The notes beneath the pieces were generated by a model. It had not been told where the DNA came from. It ran no database searches and saw only the letters and a list, made by a program, of their open reading frames with translations. This document shows, piece after piece, positions 1 through 5,428 of a stretch of DNA of 5,428 nucleotides. The position numbers and the translations under genes were made by a program. The DNA is taken from assembly GCF_946479975.1 (NCBI RefSeq), contig NZ_CAMLIX010000287.1, positions 1-5,428 on the forward strand, in the 5' to 3' direction. This stretch comes from an uncultured Flavobacterium sp. GTDB lineage: Bacteria > Bacteroidota > Bacteroidia > Flavobacteriales > Flavobacteriaceae. The stretch's first letter is position 1, and each line of letters starts with the position of its first letter.

Positions 1-1372
1 ACGCTGTAATAATGATCAATTTAGAAAAGAATATGGCTTTACCCATTTCTGTTCCGGTTTTTTTGATTAGGCTTCCTTTTGCAATTTTATTATAAGCCGT
101 CATTCCTAATTGATGCGCGCGATGATCCAGAACCACAAATAATCCTTCGACCATTACCACCGCACCGTCAATGATAATTCCGAAATCTACCGCACCCAGA
201 CTCAGCAGGTTGGCGCTCATTCCCATCATTTTCAGACATAAAAATGCAAACAATAACGAAAGCGGAATGACAATAGAAACCGTAAAAGTAGTTCTCCAGT
301 CGGCCATAAAGAGAAACACAACGCAGGTAACCAGAATAATTCCCTCGAATAAATTGTGCATTACCGTTTCTGTCGTGAAATTCATCAGATTATCACGATC
401 GTAAAAAGTTTCTATTTTAATGTCTTTCGGCAGTACATTATCATTAAGATCTTTGATTTTAGCTTTAATCAAAGCCAATGTTTCCTGCGGATTTTCTCCC
501 TTACGCATCACTACAATACCTTCAACGGCATCGTCATTATTTCCTAAACCAGTTTGTCCAACTCTTGGCATCGAACTTTCGTAAACTTCTGCTAGATTTT
601 TAACCAAAATTGGATTTCCGGCCGCGTCGTCAACAATAATATTTCCGATGTCTTCTTTAGATTGTAATAAACCTACACCTCGAACAACAAAAGCTTGTCC
701 GTTTTTCTCAATAACATCTCCACCAACATTTATATTTCCAGCATTTACAGCATTATAAACCTGTAAAGGCGTAATGTTATATTTAGCCAATTTAATAGGA
801 TCAACACCAACTTCATAGGTTTTGGTTTGACCTCCAAAAACATTTAAATCTGCAACACCAGGAAGCGAACGAAGTTGTTTGTCGATTATCCAGTTTTGGT
901 ATGTCAATAATTCTCTACTGTCTCGGCTGTCACTTTTTACAATATATCTGAAAATCTCACCTGTTGGCCCGTAAGGAGGCTGAACGTCTGGTTCTACATC
1001 ATCTGGAAGCGAAACGTTTTTAAGTAAATTATTTACCTGAAAACGTGCAAAAGTATCATCGACTCCATCATCAAAAATGATTTTAATAACCGATAAACCA
1101 AACATGGTAATACTTCTAACGCTTGTCTTTTTCTGAACAGAGTTCATGGAAATTTCAATAGGAGAAGTTACAAAACGTTCAACTTCTTCTGCACTTTTTC
1201 CATTCCATTGTGTAATAATAATGATTTGTGTATTGGTAACGTCTGGAAAGGCATCGATTGGCATATTTTTGAATGAAATAAACCCTGCAACAGCCAATAT
1301 TCCGACCCAAAAGAATGTAAATGCTTTATTCTTAAGCGAAAAAGCAATAATATTTTTAATGAATTTGTTCAT
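1..1372 (-). CDS. czcA: CzcA/CusA-family heavy-metal efflux RND pump, N-terminal part (cut by window edge)
   Basis: Inner-membrane proton-driven pump of a tripartite efflux complex. My translation from the ATG at 1372-1370 stays open for 457 codons to the window edge, without a stop or frameshift; the family is about 1,000 residues or more, so over half is missing. Seen: TM1 at about residues 17-34, then MPIDAFPDVTN (37-47), the usual start of the first porter domain in heavy-metal RND pumps, and PPYGPTGEIFRYIV at 132-145. TM2 is about 341-357, TM3 about 363-380, and TM4 about 388-409 with DFG (396-398), DGA (402-404) and VE (408-409). D396, D402 and E409 match the acidic proton/cation-relay residues known from CzcA. 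This pattern favours a CzcA-like divalent-cation pump over CusA, but that is inference. The residue after the glutamate is Gly410, where classical CzcA has Asn. The gene starts 3 nt after the adaptor stop and has no clear Shine-Dalgarno sequence. The symbol is used in the family sense. Confidence 0.93.
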   Translation of the reverse strand, partial: MNKFIKNIIAFSLKNKAFTFFWVGILAVAGFISFKNMPIDAFPDVTNTQIIIITQWNGKSAEEVERFVTSPIEISMNSVQKKTSVRSITMFGLSVIKIIFDDGVDDTFARFQVNNLLKNVSLPDDVEPDVQPPYGPTGEIFRYIVKSDSRDSRELLTYQNWIIDKQLRSLPGVADLNVFGGQTKTYEVGVDPIKLAKYNITPLQVYNAVNAGNINVGGDVIEKNGQAFVVRGVGLLQSKEDIGNIIVDDAAGNPILVKNLAEVYESSMPRVGQTGLGNNDDAVEGIVVMRKGENPQETLALIKAKIKDLNDNVLPKDIKIETFYDRDNLMNFTTETVMHNLFEGIILVTCVVFLFMADWRTTFTVSIVIPLSLLFAFLCLKMMGMSANLLSLGAVDFGIIIDGAVVMVEGLFVVLDHRAHQLGMTAYNKIAKGSLIKKTGTEMGKAIFFSKLIIITA

Positions 1373-1375
1373 GTC

Positions 1376-2461
1376 TTAATTATTTAAAGCACCATAAATA
1401 AACAACTGATTGTTGGTGATTACTTTTTCGTTTTCTTTTAAACCACTTGAGATATAAGTAATATCTCCAACTACTCTGTAAACTTCTACTTGTCTAGTTT
1501 CTATATTATTACGGTCTTTAAATACCACAACAAAGTTTTTACTTTTATCAAATACAATTGCTTTACTTGGTACGGCTATCATACTTTGGTTTTCGTTAAA
1601 AGACAATTTAATATTAGCGTTCATATCAGGTTTAAGCATGTAATCAGAATTACTTAATTTAATCCTTGCCTGCATCGCTTTAGTTTCTGGATCGATTACA
1701 TTGTAGATTTTGTCTACCTTTCCATGAAACGTTTTGTCTGGATAACTCAAAGTTGTAACAGATGCTGCGGTTCCAAGTTTTACTTTATTAATATCAATTT
1801 CATTAATATTGGCCATAGCCCAAACTTCACTGATTTCTGCGATATCAAAAATATTTTCAGAACGGTCATTACGCAAAAGCATGTCTTGATTTATACTTTT
1901 TTGAATGATAAAACCGCTTATTGGAGCTATTACTTCGTAGATTGATCCCGCTTTGATATTATAGATTTTATACGTTTCCTGAACTTTGCTTAATTGAGAC
2001 TGTGCTTTATTAACTTCAGATTTGGCTTGAAGAACGTCACTTTCAGAATTTAATTTTCCATCAAATAATTCCTGAGCAACTTTCAAATTGTTTTTAGCAA
2101 CCAATAAATCACTTTTTGCATCAATTGACTGTTTTTCAAAATCAGCTACATCAGTACTTTTAATAGTTGCCAGAACTTGTCCTTTTTTTACATAATCTCC
2201 AAGTTCAACGTTTACTTTCATAACGTTTCCGCCCACCAATGGATAAACGTCAATCATTTTATTATTGTCAGCTGTAATTTTTCCGTAAAAACTAAGTTCG
2301 TTTTTCAAAGGTTGCATTTCTGCATTTACTGTAGTAGTTGTTTTCAGCATATCGTTACTTAAAACAAAAGAAGTATTTGTTTCAGGATTTTCAACTTCTT
2401 TTTTGCAACTTGCCAGAGATAGACTTAGTATTGCGATTCCTATAAATAGTGTATGTTTCAT
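1376..2461 (-). CDS. czcB: CzcB-type periplasmic adaptor (membrane fusion) lipoprotein of the RND efflux complex
   Basis: Periplasmic adaptor of 361 residues expected to link the RND pump to the outer-membrane channel. The N-terminus is a lipoprotein signal: a charged start, a hydrophobic stretch at about 5-17 and lipobox LASC with Cys19 as lipidation site. A biotinyl/lipoyl-like half lies at about 70-102 (VYPLVGGNVMKVNVELGDYV), followed by a coiled-coil hairpin rich in Lys, Glu, Gln and Ala at about 105-167. The second lipoyl half is about 174-190 (VIAPISGFI). The beta-barrel domain is about 208-290 and the membrane-proximal domain about 293-355 (AVPSKAIV, then GLKENEKVITN). The length suits an adaptor without extra domains. 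I see no His/Met-rich N-terminal metal-binding domain such as some CusB/CzcB proteins carry, and only one His (246) in the mature chain. It begins 13 nt after the outer-membrane-factor stop and ends 3 nt before the pump start, so it is almost certainly co-transcribed with both. Confidence 0.93.
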   Translation of the reverse strand: MKHTLFIGIAILSLSLASCKKEVENPETNTSFVLSNDMLKTTTTVNAEMQPLKNELSFYGKITADNNKMIDVYPLVGGNVMKVNVELGDYVKKGQVLATIKSTDVADFEKQSIDAKSDLLVAKNNLKVAQELFDGKLNSESDVLQAKSEVNKAQSQLSKVQETYKIYNIKAGSIYEVIAPISGFIIQKSINQDMLLRNDRSENIFDIAEISEVWAMANINEIDINKVKLGTAASVTTLSYPDKTFHGKVDKIYNVIDPETKAMQARIKLSNSDYMLKPDMNANIKLSFNENQSMIAVPSKAIVFDKSKNFVVVFKDRNNIETRQVEVYRVVGDITYISSGLKENEKVITNNQLFIYGALNN

Positions 2462-2474
2462 GTCTTTAGTATTT

Positions 2475-3722
2475 TTAAAATAAATCTTTGTTGATTGTGC
2501 TATTTAATTCTTCACCAGCTATAACCACTTTTTTCTTTAATTCATTTAGTTGAATTATCGCTTGATTATAACTTTCCATAAAATCGGTAAATTCTAAAAG
2601 ACTTACATTTCGCTTTTGAAAATTGGTCAGCATTCCGTTGTAAACTGCTTCAAAATCAGAATTAACAGTGGGTTTAATTACAGAATAATTTTGTCTTGAT
2701 TCATCCCATTTTGTCCATGCAGAAGTAATTTCGGTCTGGAGTTGTAAAGCGAAATTTTGTTTTTCAATTTTAGATTGTTCTAAAATAGTTTGAGCATATT
2801 TAATATTTCCTTTGTTTTTGTTCCAAAGCGGCAACGGAATCGCAACATTCACATTTGCTTCTCTATTAAAGGCGCCACTTCGCTGATCGTAGTTTGCTCC
2901 AACTGTAATATCCGGAACAGAAAGCGATTTCTGCCATTTTACGTTCAATTCATTAGCATCAATTTCTTTTTGTTTTGCTAAATAATCAGGACGATTTGCA
3001 ATTGCTTGTTCTTCAAAACCTTTAAGATCAAAATCAATTACTTTTAAATATTTGTTTGAATCATCTGCAGCAACAGTAGGAACTACATTTTCAGTTTCAT
3101 TCATTAGTAATTTTAAATTCGCCTGTTCGTCAATATTATCATTGATAACTTCCAGACGTTCATTTTTAAAATTAAGATATAAGGATTGCAGACGTACAAC
3201 ATCTTTAAGAGGAATATTGCCTTTTTGCGCTTGAACAGAATAAGAGTTAATTAGATTTTCGATATGCGCCAGTTGTTTATCTGTATTTTCTAAATTTTTA
3301 GAATTGTAATACACCGTATAAAAGCTTTTACGCAATTGAAATTTTAAAGTTCGAAGCAAATCATTGAATTGAAGTTCAGCCAATTTTTCATTTGCCTGCG
3401 CCAGTTTTACTTCGTTTTTTTTCTTTCCTCCAAGATAAATAAGCTGTTCAATTGCAAATACTTTTTGGCCTTCTTTTCCAACATCAAAATATTTGTCGCG
3501 CTCAGGATTATACGCATTCAATTCGGCAGAAATCGTTGGATTATCCCAAATGCGAGCTTGAATGGTTAAGGCTTTCGAGGCGTCAATATTATATTGAGAT
3601 GCCAGTAAAAATAAATTCTTCTTTAAAAATTGGCTTTCACAGTCTTCAAGTGTAACTGTTTTTTGAGCTATTGCAGCTTGATTGAGAAGTGCAAATAACA
3701 GCAATGCGAATAACTTTTTCAT
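2475..3722 (-). CDS. czcC: CzcC-type outer-membrane efflux channel (TolC family)
   Basis: Outer-membrane channel of the tripartite pump, 415 residues. A Sec signal peptide covers about 1-19 (Lys-Lys, Leu/Phe/Ala core, AIA before Gln20). The mature protein shows the two tandem halves of the outer-membrane efflux protein family, roughly 22-215 and 228-410. Each half has long amphipathic helices and a short strand region (about 62-98 and 269-298). Family landmarks are NRPD at 243-246 starting the second half, and IPLPLWNKNKGNI at 295-307, which matches the P-L-P-L-(W/F)-x-x-N-x-G-x-I segment common in CzcC/CusC-like proteins. Cys28 is not at a signal-peptidase II site, so unlike many TolC-family factors this one does not look lipidated. 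It is the first gene of the three-gene efflux cassette and lies 85 nt after the kinase stop, with a likely operator in between. The upstream sequence is A-rich without a clear Shine-Dalgarno. The start was chosen because the signal peptide begins exactly there. Confidence 0.93.
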   Translation of the reverse strand: MKKLFALLLFALLNQAAIAQKTVTLEDCESQFLKKNLFLLASQYNIDASKALTIQARIWDNPTISAELNAYNPERDKYFDVGKEGQKVFAIEQLIYLGGKKKNEVKLAQANEKLAELQFNDLLRTLKFQLRKSFYTVYYNSKNLENTDKQLAHIENLINSYSVQAQKGNIPLKDVVRLQSLYLNFKNERLEVINDNIDEQANLKLLMNETENVVPTVAADDSNKYLKVIDFDLKGFEEQAIANRPDYLAKQKEIDANELNVKWQKSLSVPDITVGANYDQRSGAFNREANVNVAIPLPLWNKNKGNIKYAQTILEQSKIEKQNFALQLQTEITSAWTKWDESRQNYSVIKPTVNSDFEAVYNGMLTNFQKRNVSLLEFTDFMESYNQAIIQLNELKKKVVIAGEELNSTINKDLF

Positions 3723-3735
3723 TGTATCATCTTTA

Positions 3736-3748
3736 ATTTGTTACAAAT
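3736..3748. repeat. 13-nt palindrome ATTTGT-T-ACAAAT next to the putative start site
   Basis: Two perfect 6-nt arms around one central base, overlapping the TTTG of the -7-like element. It could be a small operator or a chance feature of AT-rich sequence. It is too AT-rich and has too short a loop to act as a terminator. Confidence 0.3.
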
Positions 3749-3751
3749 ATG
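3744..3751 (-). promoter_or_regulatory. Possible Bacteroidetes-type -7 promoter element for the efflux cassette
   Basis: On the minus strand the 8-mer CATATTTG matches the Bacteroidetes -7 consensus TAnnTTTG at five of six fixed positions. Transcription would start around 3738-3742, leaving a leader of roughly 16-20 nt before the outer-membrane-factor ATG. I see no TTG-type -33 element at the expected distance. The two repeats at 3763-3780 occupy that region instead, which fits a promoter needing an activator. In AT-rich DNA such a match can arise by chance. Confidence 0.35.
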
Positions 3752-3762
3752 CTATCGACAGG

Positions 3763-3803
3763 CTTTAAGAGACCTTAAAATCTACCTTAAAAATAGCTTA
3801 AAA
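3763..3803 (-). promoter_or_regulatory. Putative operator: four CTTAAAA-like half-sites in tandem, candidate response-regulator site
   Basis: On the plus strand CTTAAAA occurs exactly at 3774-3780, 3786-3792 and 3797-3803, and a diverged copy (CTTTAAG) lies at 3763-3769. Start-to-start spacing is 11, 12 and 11 nt, about one DNA helical turn, so all copies face the same side. OmpR/PhoB-family regulators are known to bind direct repeats with about 11-nt spacing, and such a regulator is encoded two genes upstream. The diverged copy also pairs with its neighbour as a perfect inverted repeat (TTTAAG, 4 nt, CTTAAA at 3764-3779). The array lies just upstream of the -7-like element, a position suited to activation. 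Binding by this regulator is inference. Confidence 0.55.
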
Positions 3804-3807
3804 AAGT

Positions 3808-5169
3808 TTACAAATTAAAAAATAACTGAAATAAATTCGTGTTAATATCTGTAATTGAGTAAGTTATGTTTGATTTATGTAGTGTCAAGATTCTTTGAAC
3901 CATTCTCAAACCGAGTCCAAAACCTGATTTTCCTTTAGCATTTTTACCACGCATAAAAGGCTGAAAAAGGTTTTTTTGTTCTTCATCACTCAAAGTATCT
4001 CCTGTGTTAGAAACAGCCACAACTAGATGATAATGATCTGTGCTTATTTTTACTTTAGCCTGCTTATTGTCTGAGTAAACGCAGGCATTTTTTAGAACAT
4101 TGGTCAATGCAATTTCTAAAAGATTTTTATTTCCTTGTATTTCTAAAGCAGTGTCAAGATCATCGCTTTCTTCCATTTCAAAAAGAATAACAAAATCAGG
4201 AAAAGTTTTGTTTATTTTTTCAATTGATGAAAATAGAATTTCATCAATGCGCTGTATTTCGTGGCTTTCGACTCTTTTATTGTCAATTTGAGAAAGAATT
4301 AAAAGCGAATGAATTAATTCACTTAAATGATTGACGTCTTCTAATATTCCACTTAAGAAAGATTTATTTTTTTGTTCAATGTCAGAATCTGCAATAGTAT
4401 TTTCAATCTGAGAGGTCATTCGCGAAAGCGGTGTTCTCAATTCATGCGATGCGTGTGCCGTAAATTCTTTTTGTTTTTGATAGGAAACTTCAATTCTATC
4501 CATCATATAATTAAACTCATCAGCAATTAAATCAATTTCATTTTTAGTGCTTTTGGATTCAATTCTTGTGTCAAGATTATTCTCGTTGATGTTTTTTATT
4601 TTTTGATGAAAAGCATTCAAAGGATTCATTGCTTTTCTAACTGCATAAGAAGTAATAACCCAGCATAAACAAGTAAAAAATATGTACGATACAATTAAAG
4701 TATAACGTAAAAAGAGTAATTTCTTTTTACCATAATCATCTGTTGCTGAAATTAAAGCATAGAAATCTTTATCGTTTGTGTCGTAAAAAACACCATAAAC
4801 TTCATAATCTCCTTGTTGCTTAAAAAATGTTTTGTTTTTCTTTAGATATTTTAAATCATCAACAGACCAATTGATCTTGGCATCATCAATACTGCTATAA
4901 ATGAGTTTGTAATTAGAATCAAAAACCAGTGTTTTCTCATCATATAATTGATTTATAGAGTTTTGATCAATAATCTTCAAAAGCTGATTATCAATACGTT
5001 TTACGTTAACTAATAGTTTAATGTTCGACAAAGCTTTTACTTCTAACCGATCTCGAAATTCCTCTTTTCGATAATTGGAATATAAAACGAATATCACCGT
5101 CGAAGCCAGTCCAAAAAGAATGGTAAACAGTAAACTTACTAAAAGTGATATTCGATTTTTTAATGTCAT
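3808..5169 (-). CDS. Membrane sensor histidine kinase of the efflux-controlling two-component system
   Basis: Inner-membrane sensor kinase of 453 residues, expected to autophosphorylate on His and pass phosphate to the response regulator encoded just upstream. Domains: TM1 about 8-30, periplasmic sensor region about 31-151, TM2 about 152-175, HAMP linker about 177-229 (Pro183, then NEIDLIADEFNYMMDRI), HisKA dimerisation domain about 230-298 with the H-box HASHELRTPLSR and phospho-acceptor His242. The HATPase domain spans about 345-453: N-box around NVLKNACVYSDN (357-368), G1 box VSNTGD (386-391), F-box LFQPFMRG (401-408) and G2 box GFGLGL (416-421). In the G1 box Asn388 stands where many kinases have Asp; substitutions here occur in functional kinases, so I do not call it dead. 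The sensor region contains no His, Cys or Met. The ATG overlaps the regulator's TGA (ATGA), supporting this start and translational coupling. The overall layout is CusS-like; the signal is unknown. Confidence 0.93.
   Translation of the reverse strand: MTLKNRISLLVSLLFTILFGLASTVIFVLYSNYRKEEFRDRLEVKALSNIKLLVNVKRIDNQLLKIIDQNSINQLYDEKTLVFDSNYKLIYSSIDDAKINWSVDDLKYLKKNKTFFKQQGDYEVYGVFYDTNDKDFYALISATDDYGKKKLLFLRYTLIVSYIFFTCLCWVITSYAVRKAMNPLNAFHQKIKNINENNLDTRIESKSTKNEIDLIADEFNYMMDRIEVSYQKQKEFTAHASHELRTPLSRMTSQIENTIADSDIEQKNKSFLSGILEDVNHLSELIHSLLILSQIDNKRVESHEIQRIDEILFSSIEKINKTFPDFVILFEMEESDDLDTALEIQGNKNLLEIALTNVLKNACVYSDNKQAKVKISTDHYHLVVAVSNTGDTLSDEEQKNLFQPFMRGKNAKGKSGFGLGLRMVQRILTLHKSNITYSITDINTNLFQLFFNL
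5166..5169 (-). other. ATGA stop/start overlap coupling regulator and kinase genes
   Basis: The kinase ATG (5169-5167) and the regulator TGA (5168-5166) share bases. Such overlaps are common in two-component operons and allow ribosomes finishing the regulator to restart on the kinase, which helps keep the two proteins in ratio. There is no strong Shine-Dalgarno ahead of the kinase start, consistent with reliance on coupling. Confidence 0.85.
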
Positions 5170-5428
5170 TCTTGATCGCTTAAATAATATCCGTAACCCA
5201 CTTTAGTACGAATAAGTTTTGTTTCATGATTTTTGTCGATCTTTTTTCTAAGAAAGTTAATATAAACCTCAATAGTATTCTGATTGGTTTCGATATGATA
5301 ATCCCAAAGCTTTTCGGCAATAAAGTGCTTTGATAAAACTTTTCCGCGAGCATGCGCAAGAATAAGAATTAATTTAAACTCTTTCGGAGTAAGTTTAATC
5401 TCTTCTTGAGATCTAAAAACCTTCATTT
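5166..5428 (-). CDS. OmpR/PhoB-family response regulator, C-terminal DNA-binding part (cut by window edge)
   Basis: Only the last 86 or so residues are inside the window. They form a winged-helix DNA-binding domain of the OmpR/PhoB (Trans_reg_C) type: LTPKEFKLILILAHARGKVLSK (beta sheet and first helices), the LWDYHIE loop, the recognition helix NTIEVYINFLRKKID, and the wing TKVGYGYYL at the C-terminus, all canonical family positions. The first ATG in the window (5426-5424) is internal, because the phosphorylated receiver domain (about 120 residues) must lie upstream, beyond the edge. The stop TGA overlaps the kinase ATG by 4 nt. By position and family it is the cognate regulator of the kinase and the prime candidate to bind the repeats at 3763-3803. 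CusR/CopR-like is the closest familiar type, but the missing half prevents a firmer name. Confidence 0.92.
   Translation of the reverse strand, partial: MKVFRSQEEIKLTPKEFKLILILAHARGKVLSKHFIAEKLWDYHIETNQNTIEVYINFLRKKIDKNHETKLIRTKVGYGYYLSDQE

Larger units (their letters stand above)
3723..3807 (-). other. 85-nt intergenic control region between kinase and efflux cassette
   Basis: This is the only sizeable gap between genes in the window; all others are 13 nt or less, or overlaps. It is AT-rich and holds a ladder of four CTTAAAA-like elements, a -7-like promoter element and a 13-nt palindrome. I see no GC-rich hairpin followed by a T-run on either strand, so transcription from the kinase gene may also continue into the efflux genes. 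Whether the cassette has its own promoter, reads through, or both is inferred and untested. Confidence 0.7.

Noticed and set aside
101..240. A locally higher-GC patch (about 40-50% by hand count on two 60-base lines) within the pump gene, suggesting a recombined segment
   Set aside because: It covers the conserved TM3-TM4 region, where Gly, Ala and Asp codons raise GC, and the reading frame is unbroken; neighbouring lines return to about 35%.
171..547. Plus-strand open frames across the pump gene
   Set aside because: They lie opposite a continuous, clearly homologous pump coding frame, have no family resemblance and are antisense shadows.
3369..3655. Overlapping plus-strand open frames opposite the outer-membrane-factor gene
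   Set aside because: They are antisense to a well-supported coding frame, overlap each other, and show no recognisable domain or start signal.
3719..3730. A three-codon mini reading frame (Met-Ile-Gln-stop) whose TGA overlaps the outer-membrane-factor ATG
   Set aside because: It is too short to separate from chance and has no ribosome-binding signal; mentioned only because its stop overlaps the real start.
3764..3779. Inverted repeat TTTAAG-AGAC-CTTAAA as a terminator after the kinase gene
   Set aside because: The stem has one GC pair and no T-run follows it; it is better explained as part of the operator-like repeat ladder, whose TTAA core is self-complementary.

Overview
The window reads as a chromosomal piece from a member of the Bacteroidetes, most likely Flavobacterium or a close relative. 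The basis is low GC (many 60-base stretches near 25-35%), start codons without a clear Shine-Dalgarno sequence, a -7-like element of the TAnnTTTG type, and protein sequences typical of that group. The genus is an inference from these traits; no search was run.

All five genes lie on the minus strand, so transcription runs from high to low coordinates. In order they are: the C-terminal part of an OmpR/PhoB-type response regulator (5166-5428, cut by the window edge); a membrane sensor histidine kinase overlapping it by 4 nt (3808-5169); an 85-nt gap with a likely promoter and operator; a TolC-family outer-membrane factor (2475-3722); a lipoprotein periplasmic adaptor (1376-2461); and the N-terminal 457 residues of a heavy-metal-efflux RND pump (1-1372, cut by the window edge). 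The pump runs off the left end, so its second half, including much of its substrate-binding region, is not visible. Coding density is very high and no stretch over 300 bases lacks a gene.

Together the genes form a two-component-controlled, CzcCBA/CusCBA-type tripartite efflux locus. The kinase presumably senses an envelope signal and phosphorylates the regulator, which activates the efflux operon. The pump, adaptor and outer-membrane channel then span both membranes and export a substrate, probably a metal cation. The pump's DFG...DGA...VE motif in TM4 resembles CzcA-like proteins more than the Cu(I)/Ag(I) CusA pattern, but the metal cannot be fixed from this window.

The most interesting non-coding signal is a ladder of four CTTAAAA-like elements at 11, 12 and 11 nt spacing, just upstream of the outer-membrane-factor gene. 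It looks like a binding site for the OmpR-family regulator encoded next door. The rest is a well-known type of system; I see no mobile element, CRISPR array, RNA gene or unfamiliar gene.
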